Shown: positions 15,939 to 24,849 of the stretch, piece after piece
Layout of the letters: the number at the start of each line of letters is the position of its first letter
Numbering within the stretch: position 1 is the stretch's first letter
Source of the DNA: a virus
Virus record (IMG/VR): IMGVR_UViG_3300020183_004356
Coordinates: 1 to 56,560 of that record
DNA length: 56,560 bases
Reading direction: 5' to 3' (one strand)
Translations under genes and position numbers: made by a program
The notes under the pieces: generated by a model
Told to the model about the DNA's origin: nothing
What the model saw: only the letters and a program-made list of their open reading frames with translations
Databases searched by the model: none

Positions 15939-17912
15939 TTACCTTATAGGGCAAAATCCACCGTCGCATTCTATTCCTTGAATAAGTTCTCCTGTAATAA
16001 CTGTGTTAAAAATTCTGTGTTTTATTTTTTCCGTTCCACGGATATATTCTTCCTCTGTAATTTCTTGATAAGGAGCTTGTTTGAAACCATGTTCTTTGTG
16101 TAATAAAAAACTTACACTTTTAATGTTTTGTTTATAATTTTCAGATAACCACTTTTTTAATTTTTCTAATTCTTCCGATTTATAATAAGCCGTAACACTA
16201 ACTGCATTGTCACTCCAAATCGATTGCAATTTCTTTACCATTTCCAATTGTTCGATTACGTTCATTTCTTTAGCGAGAATAGCGCCTTCTGGAGTTTTAC
16301 ATGGAAAATATACAACTACCGTGTCGTGATTTTCTGATCCATCAAGGTTTAACAAATATTCCACGTGATATCCGGAATCTTTACATATTTTTACTAATTT
16401 ATCGCTAGAAGACATCCGGATGGTTCTCATGTAATATTTACTATATGACGGATGAATTCCAGGAGTGGCGCCTCCTAAAAGAGACAATGTGCCACTTGGT
16501 TTTATGGTGGTAAGTTTTATACTTTCAGGCCAACCTTTTTGTTTGCTCCATTCTCTATCAAATTTTCTCAACATTACATAAACTTTATCTAACCATTCTA
16601 TTTTATTTAGTGATTGACAAATTCCTGTCACACCTAATCCCAACCTCATATTTTTATGAACAATTTTATTAGTTTCGTCGTGGATAAAAGGAAGTGCAGC
16701 GATGGCTTTTTGAGTCTTATACAGTAATTTTGCACAATCAAAAAGTTCTTCTTGACTATCTATGTTGTTCAAATATAATTCAGATAAATTGCAACATTCA
16801 TAGCTAGATAAAGAAATTTCTGAACAAGGGTTAGTGCCTATGACATTATCGACGTCAGTAGGATACATTTCGTTTCCCTTTAACGGTCCATCTTTTAATC
16901 TTCCATACGTCTGAGATAATGGCAAATTAAACAATCCATAAGGTTCTCCATTTGCATATCCTGTTTCTTTGTTTACTATATATCCATTTTTCCACACTTC
17001 TTCCATTATATGTTCAAATTCATCAACATATATAGTGTTATTGCTCATAGCTCGCCAGTTTGGGATATTCCCACTAGACCAATTTTTTGCTCTTAAATAC
17101 AAAATATCATCAGGATCACCTAAAGCGATTTCAGCACTTCTTCTTACGTTTCCAGCCACTACTATACTTCCAATAATATTACATACATCTAACACATCTA
17201 CGCTTCTTAATTTTTTTCCTTCTCGATTTTGAAAAATAGTTTTTATTTTTTCTATACCTTCTACTAAAATTGCGGGCCCACTAGCTTTTCCACCAAAACC
17301 GTTAATAGGTTCGCCGGCTCCTCTAATTAATATGGTGGAATAATTAAATGATTTTCCGGTTTCGTAGAATGATTTTAAAACGTATTCCAATAGTTTAACC
17401 CATCCTTCTCGAGTATCAGGAACAATAAAATCCGCATCTTTAGTTAATTTGTGAATTACATTTACTCCTTTTTTAATTTTTGGAAGCTCGTGAACATCTT
17501 CTCGTCTAATGCTATAACCTACGCCGCCACCAAGCATTAAATTTTCAAACAAAAACGTAAACGCTTTTGGTTCATTAATACTTACATACCAACAATTCAA
17601 TAAACTATTTGCGCCAAATCTATCAACTGTAGATGTTCCTAACTGCCATAACATTCTGCCTGCAAAATTGCATTTTAAATTAAAAATTAAATCAAACAGT
17701 CTCTGTGCTTCTTCTTTTGTGTAGCTCGCTCCGAGTTTTTGAGCCCCGTTTATACAACGAGCCACTGTCTCATGCCACTCTTCGGTGTTTCCATCATCTT
17801 TAGTTCTGGCATAAGTTCTTTTGTATACGATATATCCTAGTCCGTTAAATCCCCAGTTAGGTTGTTTGTTCTTATAATTTTCCAAAAAATCTTTTTCAAT
17901 AATCTCATTCAT
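15939..17912 (-). CDS. nrdJ: Adenosylcobalamin-dependent (class II) ribonucleoside-triphosphate reductase
   Basis: A 657-aa monomeric RTPR-type enzyme that reduces ribonucleotides to deoxyribonucleotides using B12. The key residues are in place: C107 (SLLNCWYV) and C374 as the redox pair, N361-P-C363-S-E365 as the active-site loop with the thiyl cysteine C363, and a C-terminal shuttle pair C649/C654 in CDGGFCPIR. The spacing of each pair matches that of the Lactobacillus enzyme. Being class II, it works without oxygen and needs no second subunit, but depends on host cobalamin. The gene is followed on the minus strand by the PAS gene after about 46 bases. Confidence 0.93.
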   Translation of the reverse strand: MNEIIEKDFLENYKNKQPNWGFNGLGYIVYKRTYARTKDDGNTEEWHETVARCINGAQKLGASYTKEEAQRLFDLIFNLKCNFAGRMLWQLGTSTVDRFGANSLLNCWYVSINEPKAFTFLFENLMLGGGVGYSIRREDVHELPKIKKGVNVIHKLTKDADFIVPDTREGWVKLLEYVLKSFYETGKSFNYSTILIRGAGEPINGFGGKASGPAILVEGIEKIKTIFQNREGKKLRSVDVLDVCNIIGSIVVAGNVRRSAEIALGDPDDILYLRAKNWSSGNIPNWRAMSNNTIYVDEFEHIMEEVWKNGYIVNKETGYANGEPYGLFNLPLSQTYGRLKDGPLKGNEMYPTDVDNVIGTNPCSEISLSSYECCNLSELYLNNIDSQEELFDCAKLLYKTQKAIAALPFIHDETNKIVHKNMRLGLGVTGICQSLNKIEWLDKVYVMLRKFDREWSKQKGWPESIKLTTIKPSGTLSLLGGATPGIHPSYSKYYMRTIRMSSSDKLVKICKDSGYHVEYLLNLDGSENHDTVVVYFPCKTPEGAILAKEMNVIEQLEMVKKLQSIWSDNAVSVTAYYKSEELEKLKKWLSENYKQNIKSVSFLLHKEHGFKQAPYQEITEEEYIRGTEKIKHRIFNTVITGELIQGIECDGGFCPIR

Positions 17913-18020
17913 AAAATACGTCTGTAAAAAATAAATATTTTGTTTTTTTTAAAACTTTTAAAATACCATAAAATTTTAAAAATAAATTCTGTTCGTTTTT
18001 ATTTTTTCTTACTATGATCT

Positions 18021-19406
18021 TTAATTGTCATCATCTTCACTATCCATGTGCGATTTCCATTTACTTGCCATCATTCTTTTAACTACATTTTCACCTTCGT
18101 TCATTTCTTGAATAGCGGCGATACCATCTCTCGATTTCTCATCGAAAATTTGAATATCTCCACAGCCTGCGTTCATTCGGCTTGGAAAAGTCATTCCATC
18201 TGGACCAAAACGATTCTTGATAATATGAAATCTTGCGGTATTACTCACTTTGTCGTTTACTTTTCTAGAAAGACTCATGACAAAATCCGCCGTCATTATT
18301 TTTCTGTAGCTATCGCTGATGTTATTGGCTTGAATAATATCTTCATCCATTGCCGCTCTATTGCTTTGTGATGCGGTCCAGATTGGTATTTGCAATTCTC
18401 CCGCAATGCTTCTTAATTCTTCATATATTCCGCCCGCCTCACTATAACTATTAGAGTTCTTATCGGAAGAAGTTGGCTTTAAAATATCAGCATAATCTAC
18501 AATTATCATGTCGATCTTGGTCCCTAAAGTTTGAATTCTTTCAGTATGAATTTTAAGACTGTGTGCGCTGACTGTTTTTAGTGGAAAATATTTGATTATT
18601 AATTTTCCAGGAATATTTGAAATTTTATCTTTAACAACATTTACGTTATTTCTAATATTTTGAAAGTCTATACCTGTAAAACAACTATCATATCTAAGCC
18701 CCACGTAGTTTTCATTTAATTCTAGAGTAAAATGTAACACGTTTTTTCCATTCTTCATTGCTTCTGCGCCGATTTTTGCTAATACCCAACTTTTACCACT
18801 GCCTGCACATGCCGTTATCACTCCTAACTCTCCTGAAGCTAATCCTCCATCCATTATAGCATCGACTACTTCCCACGGAGTTCTCATCGTGTTTCTTGCC
18901 ATTACACTCATACGATTGTCTATATCGATCATATAATCATGTCCGATGTTTCTTTCCATGCCTGCTTTCAACGCTTCTTGAACTACATGCGAAATTCTAT
19001 CATAATGGCCTATTTTAATCAATTCGACGCTACTAAGAATAGCATTTTTCATTTTTTGATTTTTACAAAATTCTAAATACTGTTCCTTCACATATTTTAT
19101 ATCGCTCTCGCTTATTTTTTGATATACTAACTTTAGTTGGTCGACTACTGTTTTTTTAAGCAATTCAGTTTCGATTGTATCTACTTGAACTTTAAAAGCT
19201 GTCATCGTAGGTAAATCTTTATATTTTATAAAATATTCTACAATAGTTTTTACTATCCATTGGTGAGCATCCATTTCAAAGCTATTGAAATCTACAATGT
19301 CGTATATTCTTTCTAAAAAAGTCTTATCGCTCAAAAGACTTGAAATACATTTTAATTGAAAGTCGTTTCCGTATTTTTTAAGGTTGTTTATTATTTGGTT
19401 TTCCAT
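18021..19406 (-). CDS. Replicative DNA helicase (DnaB/T4 gp41-like)
   Basis: A 461-aa RecA-fold hexameric helicase that unwinds DNA 5'-3' at the fork. Residues about 1-150 are the helical N-terminal domain. Walker A is ACAGSGKS at 199-206, Walker B is IDMIIVDYADIL, and the conserved Gln/Ser of motif H3 appears as IPIWTASQSNRAAM. RFHIIKNRFGPDG carries the arginine-finger region. The C-terminus is acidic (SEDDDN). Length and motifs fit gp41 of T4-like phages. It starts opposite the divergent plus-strand gene 19533. Confidence 0.9.
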   Translation of the reverse strand: MENQIINNLKKYGNDFQLKCISSLLSDKTFLERIYDIVDFNSFEMDAHQWIVKTIVEYFIKYKDLPTMTAFKVQVDTIETELLKKTVVDQLKLVYQKISESDIKYVKEQYLEFCKNQKMKNAILSSVELIKIGHYDRISHVVQEALKAGMERNIGHDYMIDIDNRMSVMARNTMRTPWEVVDAIMDGGLASGELGVITACAGSGKSWVLAKIGAEAMKNGKNVLHFTLELNENYVGLRYDSCFTGIDFQNIRNNVNVVKDKISNIPGKLIIKYFPLKTVSAHSLKIHTERIQTLGTKIDMIIVDYADILKPTSSDKNSNSYSEAGGIYEELRSIAGELQIPIWTASQSNRAAMDEDIIQANNISDSYRKIMTADFVMSLSRKVNDKVSNTARFHIIKNRFGPDGMTFPSRMNAGCGDIQIFDEKSRDGIAAIQEMNEGENVVKRMMASKWKSHMDSEDDDN

Positions 19407-19476
19407 ATGAAGGTATCAATATGTAATTACAATACTATTATAAAAACAAAAGACAATTTTTTTTATGTCGTTTTAC

Positions 19477-19484
19477 TATTTATA
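19477..19484 (+). promoter_or_regulatory. TATTTATA box in the divergent region before gene 19533
   Basis: CTATTTATA lies 48 bases before the ATG at 19533, in the same orientation as boxes elsewhere but farther away. Between it and the gene is a small hairpin, CGGAT-GTATG-ATCCG, and an AGAAAGATAAATT leader. Confidence 0.35.
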
Positions 19485-19532
19485 GTTGAAATCGGATGTA
19501 TGATCCGCTTTCTACAAAAAGAAAGATAAATT

Positions 19533-20219
19533 ATGAATAATTATTACAATACTGTGGATGTAAATATCCTTGTTAAAGGAAATCCTGTCGCTACCTATTT
19601 TAAAGACGAAAAAACTTATATAGAAGCAAAAGATGGAAGCGAATATGAAATTCAAATAAAAAATAAAAATTTCAATCGAATACTTGCTTTAGCTAGTGTA
19701 GATGGTTTAGATGTTCTGACAGGCGAACCGTCTTCTAACGACGATGGTGGTTACGTTATAAATCCATATGACTCATTTAAAGTTAAAGGATTTAGATACA
19801 GTAATGAAAAGGTGGGTTCGTTTAAATTTGTAAGCAATAAAAAATCGTCCGTCTCGAATCAAATTTTAAAAAATTGTGGAACTATAGTCGTAAAAATTTT
19901 TTGCGATGCATCCGCTTACACGTATACTGCCACCAGTCCCACATTTGTTAAAAATTCAGAAACATGTAATTTTGATATAAATCACAATTTAAACGAAAAT
20001 TGCAGATTTAACATGGGTTCTACGTGGGGTTCTTCAAAAGAAAGCAAAGTAACCTCCACAGACTTTGATCGAGGTTATATAATTCATTCATTTGAATTTC
20101 ATTACGCGTCTAGAAATACGTTATTAGAAATGGGAGTAATAGGAAATTCAACTCCCAAAGTTTCTTTTCCTAAAGGTTTTATAAAATATGCCGTTCCACC
20201 CAAAGATTGGATAGGATAA
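19533..20219 (+). CDS. Conserved-type protein of unknown function, 228 aa, on the plus strand
   Basis: Begins MNNYYNTVDVNILVKGNPVA, with YIEAKDGSEYEIQIKNKNF, RILALASVDGLDVLTGEPSS, GYVINPYDSFKVKGFRYS and VGSFKFVSNKKS. I recognise the 'VSVDGL.V..G.P....GY.I.P......GFR....V..F.F' pattern as one that recurs in phages and some bacteria, but I know of no assigned function. The protein looks all-beta with no membrane segment. It is inserted between two replication genes that face the other way, which suggests independent gain and its own promoter. A single-base-pair-scale gap (six bases) separates its stop from that of the exonuclease gene. Confidence 0.65.
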   Translation: MNNYYNTVDVNILVKGNPVATYFKDEKTYIEAKDGSEYEIQIKNKNFNRILALASVDGLDVLTGEPSSNDDGGYVINPYDSFKVKGFRYSNEKVGSFKFVSNKKSSVSNQILKNCGTIVVKIFCDASAYTYTATSPTFVKNSETCNFDINHNLNENCRFNMGSTWGSSKESKVTSTDFDRGYIIHSFEFHYASRNTLLEMGVIGNSTPKVSFPKGFIKYAVPPKDWIG

Positions 20220-20225
20220 TAATGT

Positions 20226-21299
20226 TTATTTTATAAAATTATCTAGTTTAGTAAACACTTCGCTGAGCCATACATTTCCATTTGGAATATTATTCCAAAT
20301 TTTATCCTCTCGCATTAACCCTATAAATTGCATTCTATTTAATCTAGAAATTTGAGAATCTATTATTTCGTTTATTCTTAATTGTGTAAAACTTTGAATC
20401 TGAGTGTCATTCAACTGCATTAAATCATAATTTCTTTGTGCAACAGATTTGTTGTCTAAAATGGTATCGTGCAACTTATATTTTCCCTTATGACTTTCAC
20501 AGTAATTAAATATCTCATCCAAGCTATATCGATAATTATGTTCAAATATAGGAAAACACTTTTTTATAGTTTTTAATCCTGCTCCGTATATTCCATCAAT
20601 ATTATCACTCACATCGCCTTCTAATACTCTATAATTTATGAAATTTTCACAACTTATTCCATACTCAGATAAAATTTCCGCACAACCATAAAGTTTTTTC
20701 TTTGTGGAACTCCAAATTTTAACTCGATTACTTGCTAATTGTAAAAAGTCTTTATCAGAAGACATTATTGTAATATTACTGTCTTTAAATTTGTCTAATG
20801 ACAAATATGCAATTACATCATCCGCCTCAACGTTATCTACACACAACACAGTTACAGGTAAGTTTTTTAAATAATCTACCGTTCTAATTAATTGTTTCTT
20901 TAAATTCTTTTCTTCGGTATCTGCATCGGCGTTATCTAAATAAGTTCTATTTATTCTGATTTTAGTTACCCGTTTATTTTTGTAATCGGGATAGATTTTT
21001 CTTCTTTTTTGACTTCCTCCTGAACCGTCAAAAACAATTACGCATTTTGTAGGGTTAAAAAGTTTGATGGCATATCCGATACTCTTTAAGAATCCGGATA
21101 TGCCACCTGTGTGTATTCCATCTGCGTTCATATATGGTGATACGCAAAAACTTTTTATGAAAGTATTTAATCCATCAATTATTAATATATCCGACAGTTG
21201 ATTTTTTTGTAATCCTGTTGTCGATGTTTCTTCATTTTTATTTACACTTTCAAATAAAGAATACAATTTTTTTTTATCTGAAGAATTAATACTTTCCAT
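20226..21299 (-). CDS. 5'-3' exonuclease / RNase H (FEN-like, T4 Rnh type)
   Basis: A 357-aa protein with a FEN/PIN nuclease core that removes RNA primers and 5' flaps. Motifs: ILIIDGLNTFIKSF near residue 33, CVIVFDGSGGSQKRRKIYPD, VEADDVIAYLSLD, ITIMSSDKDFLQL and LEGDVSDNIDGIYGAGLKTI, which give the acidic metal ligands and the helix-two-turn-helix DNA-binding site. About 30 extra N-terminal residues are low complexity. It lies two bases downstream of recA/uvsX and is certainly co-transcribed with it. Confidence 0.9.
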   Translation of the reverse strand: MESINSSDKKKLYSLFESVNKNEETSTTGLQKNQLSDILIIDGLNTFIKSFCVSPYMNADGIHTGGISGFLKSIGYAIKLFNPTKCVIVFDGSGGSQKRRKIYPDYKNKRVTKIRINRTYLDNADADTEEKNLKKQLIRTVDYLKNLPVTVLCVDNVEADDVIAYLSLDKFKDSNITIMSSDKDFLQLASNRVKIWSSTKKKLYGCAEILSEYGISCENFINYRVLEGDVSDNIDGIYGAGLKTIKKCFPIFEHNYRYSLDEIFNYCESHKGKYKLHDTILDNKSVAQRNYDLMQLNDTQIQSFTQLRINEIIDSQISRLNRMQFIGLMREDKIWNNIPNGNVWLSEVFTKLDNFIK

Positions 21300-21301
21300 T
21301 T

Positions 21302-22453
21302 TTACTCCTCGTCAGATTCGTCCTCATTAGTATCTACAACTGTATCGTCAACAATTATACTGTTCGGGTCTTTATATTTCATTATTACAGACTCAGATAT
21401 TTTATTATACAATTCTTCCTTAAACAAAGGATCTTTTGTCATCATATCAACCAAATCTTTAGATTGAAACTGAATTTCTTCTCCATTTACTTTAGTATAT
21501 TTATAATAAGCGCCGGCTTGTTTTATTATGTTTTGTTCTTTTAATACTTTTAACCAGCTCGCATAATCCGCAATGCCACTATCAAAATAGATATCAAAAC
21601 TTGCTTGTCGTTGTGGTGGCCCCATTCTATTTTTTACAACTTGTGCTTTGCATTCATTACCAATTACTTCTTCTCCCTTTTTAAGTTTTCCAGTATTATT
21701 AAGCCTCACTCTAACTGAACAATGATAGGCTAACGCCTTACCGCCACTTACAGTATATTTGTCTCCGAATGCCATCGCATTGAGATTTTGTCTTAATTGA
21801 TTAGTGAAAACAATCAATACTTTTTGTCTACCAATCATGTTAGTAATTTTTCGCATTGCTTTACTAATAATAATTGATTTAGCCGTTGCAAATCCATCTT
21901 TGCCATGTTCGCTTTCTTGTTCAGTTTTAGTCGACGCAGCCGCCACAGAATCTACTATAATCGTAAGAATTCTATCTTTATTACTTTTTCTAACCACGGA
22001 TATTAGTTTTTCCATCTGTTCAAAAATATCTTCTACCGTTTCGCATGGAGAATACGGAAGATTTTTTAAATCTACACCTAAGCTTTTCCAAAACTCAGGC
22101 GCGGCTGCATTCTCCGTATCGATAACTACTGCAATGCCACCTTTCTTTTGTGTATTTGCTACAATATGAGCAGAAATCAAACTTTTTCCCGTTCCTTCTA
22201 ATCCGTTAAATTCTACCATTCTGCCAACAGGAAGTCCTCCGTTTGGACGATTACTTATCGCTAAATCTAACAAAGATGAACCTGTGGAAATCCAGTCGGA
22301 TATTGTGGAAGGATCGTCTTGATCATCTAAGAAATATACTTTTTTTCCTTCTTTGGAATCTTTATTTAAAGCATCTGCTAATTCAGATACTAATTCGTCT
22401 CGGTCTTGTTTAGATTCAATTGTTGCGTTTTTTGTACTTTTATTTTTTGCCAT
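21302..22453 (-). CDS. uvsX: RecA/UvsX-type recombinase
   Basis: A 383-aa protein that forms filaments on single-stranded DNA and carries out strand exchange. Walker A is GLEGTGKS at 84-91; Walker B is ILTIIVDSVAAAST; the L2 region includes TNQLRQNLNAMAFGDK. The C-terminus is very acidic (DTNEDESDEE), like T4 UvsX. It has the best ribosome site in the window, AAAAGGAG seven bases before ATG, and a strong hairpin just upstream. The neighbouring gp32-like and exonuclease genes make a recombination and repair operon. Confidence 0.92.
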   Translation of the reverse strand: MAKNKSTKNATIESKQDRDELVSELADALNKDSKEGKKVYFLDDQDDPSTISDWISTGSSLLDLAISNRPNGGLPVGRMVEFNGLEGTGKSLISAHIVANTQKKGGIAVVIDTENAAAPEFWKSLGVDLKNLPYSPCETVEDIFEQMEKLISVVRKSNKDRILTIIVDSVAAASTKTEQESEHGKDGFATAKSIIISKAMRKITNMIGRQKVLIVFTNQLRQNLNAMAFGDKYTVSGGKALAYHCSVRVRLNNTGKLKKGEEVIGNECKAQVVKNRMGPPQRQASFDIYFDSGIADYASWLKVLKEQNIIKQAGAYYKYTKVNGEEIQFQSKDLVDMMTKDPLFKEELYNKISESVIMKYKDPNSIIVDDTVVDTNEDESDEE

Positions 22454-22471
22454 AAAACTCCTTTTAAAAGG

Positions 22472-22500
22472 GGGGAGAGGCGAGTATTTCGCCTCTCCCC
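22472..22500 (-). terminator. Strong GC hairpin between SSB and recA genes
   Basis: Perfect 12-bp stem GGGGAGAGGCGA / TCGCCTCTCCCC with a five-base loop, by far the most GC-rich stretch nearby. On the minus strand it is followed by CCTTTT and then the recA Shine-Dalgarno sequence, so the U run is short. It likely acts as a leaky terminator or mRNA-end stabiliser for the abundant SSB message, and sits 18 bases before the recA ATG. Confidence 0.8.
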
Positions 22501-22521
22501 GTTAAGTTTACCAAATGTATA

Positions 22522-23343
22522 TTAACTATTAAACAAATTATCAAATGCTTTGGTAACGTCTTCAACATTTGATTTTGCGGCGGTCGCGCTAGGCGATTTA
22601 GTAGTAGGATTTTTAGCTGCTTCAACTGCGGCCGTCTCTACCTCTTCGGCTGTAGGAACGGGTTCTTCAGTTCCGCCATTTTCGGCATCATTTGATGCCA
22701 ACCAAGCTTCCATAACTGCCTTAAGCTCGTCATAACTAAGCTCAGGAAATATTTCAAGAAGATTTGGCTGACTGCTGATCATTGAAACCATTTCTTTATT
22801 ATTTGGATCAACCGCTGGAGAAACGTTTGGCTTAACTCTGATAGCCGTCTCAGGATATTGTTTACCCGTCTCATTGGCCGTCTTAAACTCTACAACCACG
22901 TCACGTCCCTTAACTAGATCGGTAATGTCACCAAAATCTGGATCTGCGATGATTGCCAAAATCTCTTGGTATACATTCTTACCAAATCCCCAGAACTTAA
23001 CACCTTCAAATTCTTGTCCACGGACAATTACTGGAGCAAAAGTTCTCATTTTTGGTTCAATTTTTCGACCAAACTTCCATTCCTCTTTATCTCCGCTTCT
23101 CTTTAGCTTATTGGAGAATTCTACAATAGGATCTGGTCGATTGAAAGAATCTGGACTCAAATAAGTTTTTCCGTTAAGTCCATAATGAAACTTCAATTCA
23201 ATAAATGGGTTTTCAATATTGTGCTTGTAGGGAACGATTCGAATAACTTGTTTACCAGGTGATGGTTTCCAAATTAAATTGCTTTTGGTATTGTTTGAAA
23301 ATGAGTTCAAACGACTCTTAATTTTTTCTATGTTTAATGGCAT
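22522..23343 (-). CDS. Single-stranded DNA-binding protein (T4 gp32-like)
   Basis: A 273-aa protein. It coats single-stranded DNA during replication and recombination. The N-terminal region and core follow gp32: SNLIWKPSPGKQVIRIVPYK, then GVKFWGFGKNVYQEILAII and a C-terminal acidic, Ala/Glu/Pro-rich tail ending in DVTKAFDNLFNS, the tip used to recruit partners. The four zinc ligands of T4 gp32 are absent: the matching stretch reads SFNRPDPIVEFSNKL, with no Cys. It is next to UvsX, helicase and exonuclease genes. The leader upstream is extremely AT-rich, which could support autogenous translational control as in T4. Confidence 0.85.
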   Translation of the reverse strand: MPLNIEKIKSRLNSFSNNTKSNLIWKPSPGKQVIRIVPYKHNIENPFIELKFHYGLNGKTYLSPDSFNRPDPIVEFSNKLKRSGDKEEWKFGRKIEPKMRTFAPVIVRGQEFEGVKFWGFGKNVYQEILAIIADPDFGDITDLVKGRDVVVEFKTANETGKQYPETAIRVKPNVSPAVDPNNKEMVSMISSQPNLLEIFPELSYDELKAVMEAWLASNDAENGGTEEPVPTAEEVETAAVEAAKNPTTKSPSATAAKSNVEDVTKAFDNLFNS

Positions 23344-23445
23344 AATGTTATTTTTTAATTTTTAATTAGTAAATAAGTTAATTATTAACTACTCTGTTAA
23401 GTATTTTCTTATCACCAATAAATAGTATCGTATACTAGTATTCAA

Positions 23446-24360
23446 TCAGTTGGAAGTTATTTTAACTAAAATTTTTTTAGAATAATTATATCTATAAAAT
23501 TCACAGTTTAGATGTGAGATTATTTTTTTATGACGTGCTTCATCTTTTTCAGTTAGTTTACCGTTTTTATAATGCCTGGGCTCATCGTATTCTACCACAA
23601 TATTTTTATCTTTGTCGTATCCATCAACCCAATATCCCAATTCTTTTATATAATACTCTCCACCATTCATTGCATGAATAAGATTCCATCCGTTTTTAAT
23701 ATTAAGTTCATCCAAATAACGGCACGCTTCTATATTAAAATTTGGAGCAGATTGTCCATTATATAATTGTTCTCGTCGTTTATTATGAGACATTCTTATT
23801 TTATTGCGTACTTCGTCTCGTTTAGCCGGATTTAATTCTCCTGTTCTTTTTCCTGAATTTGATCCGCTTATTTTTTTCTTAGCATCCTCTGTGTGATGTT
23901 TTCCAAAAAAAGGATGTCGTGTTCCTGATCGACCCATACATGGTGCATTATCTCCAGAATTTGATTGGCTTATTTTTTTCTTAGTATCTTCTGTGTGATG
24001 TTTTCCATACATCGGATGATTTTTTCCACAATTTTTTAAACTTATTTTATTTTTAGTTTCGTTTGATAATTTTTTACCAATTTTTATGTCACGCATTTTA
24101 TTTTTAGACTCCACTGTATGTTTTTTACCGTACATGGGGTGTTTTTTTCCAGAAAAATCTCTACACGCCATACAATTTCCGTTTAATCGGCGTATCAAAT
24201 CCGTCTTCAATCCGTAAAACATAAAGTTTTCACATTTTTTACAACGTCGGAAATATTTTCTTTTTGAATCGACTAAAATATATGGATAATTTTTTGTTCT
24301 GTCAAAATTAATATAATATTCGATTTCATTATATTTAATTTTGGTCATGTTAATTGACAT
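23446..24360 (-). CDS. Free-standing homing endonuclease with NUMOD3 repeats
   Basis: A 304-aa protein. N-terminal zinc ribbon (CKKCENF...CMACRD), then four to five NUMOD3 DNA-binding repeats of the type GKKHPMYGKKHTVESK, and a C-terminal nuclease-like domain with YWVDGYDKDKNIVVEYDEPRHY, EARHKKIISHLNCEFYRYN. The D...E-Y-D-x-x-x-H pattern fits an EDxHD/Vsr-like fold. It lies just 5' of the SSB gene and is not in an intron as far as I can see. It would spread by cutting genomes that lack it. Confidence 0.85.
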   Translation of the reverse strand: MSINMTKIKYNEIEYYINFDRTKNYPYILVDSKRKYFRRCKKCENFMFYGLKTDLIRRLNGNCMACRDFSGKKHPMYGKKHTVESKNKMRDIKIGKKLSNETKNKISLKNCGKNHPMYGKHHTEDTKKKISQSNSGDNAPCMGRSGTRHPFFGKHHTEDAKKKISGSNSGKRTGELNPAKRDEVRNKIRMSHNKRREQLYNGQSAPNFNIEACRYLDELNIKNGWNLIHAMNGGEYYIKELGYWVDGYDKDKNIVVEYDEPRHYKNGKLTEKDEARHKKIISHLNCEFYRYNYSKKILVKITSN

Positions 24361-24402
24361 AAAGCTTAATCGTAATTTATCATAATAAAATAACCGCGTA
24401 GA

Positions 24403-24831
24403 TTATTTGGTTAATTGATTCACTATTTCTTTTTTAAAATCAATATATTTGTTGTTAATTTCTGGATATTTTTCAGCTATACTATTCCACTCAACATCTA
24501 ATAACTTTATATTTTTATTATAGTTATCTAAATCTATGTTACCGATTGCGTGTACAACCGCATCTACAATTTTTTGTGTTTCGCTTATACCGGCTTTTAT
24601 ATCTATTCTTTTTTTTCTATCAATATAATTTGTTATTACATGTAACACTTTAGACTTCATTGCAAAATCTTTATCATCATACGGATTTATTTTTGTGGCT
24701 GGAAAAGTTCCATTTTTATCATCTTGCGAGTTTGTTGAATCGAATGGGTCACGGGGTTCATTTTCCAATCCTTGTAAATTCATTTCGTATAAAACTTCTT
24801 GTATCAACGATTTTAGTTCTTTTTTTTTCAT
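24403..24831 (-). CDS. Protein with duplicated N-terminal tag, 142 aa
   Basis: Opens MKKKELKSLIQEVLYEMN, which repeats residues 5-17 of the 328-aa protein at 13514-14500, including a DNA stretch of 20 identical bases. The remainder is helical and charged with no known motif. It follows the homing endonuclease and precedes a 129-aa unknown. The tag suggests targeting to a common place, for example the prohead. Function unknown. Confidence 0.6.
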   Translation of the reverse strand: MKKKELKSLIQEVLYEMNLQGLENEPRDPFDSTNSQDDKNGTFPATKINPYDDKDFAMKSKVLHVITNYIDRKKRIDIKAGISETQKIVDAVVHAIGNIDLDNYNKNIKLLDVEWNSIAEKYPEINNKYIDFKKEIVNQLTK

Positions 24832-24849
24832 GATATTTTTTAGTTATTT

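Noticed and set aside
21804-22169. 121-codon plus-strand frame opposite recA
   Set aside because: Shadow of the recombinase gene. Hydrophobic by composition only.
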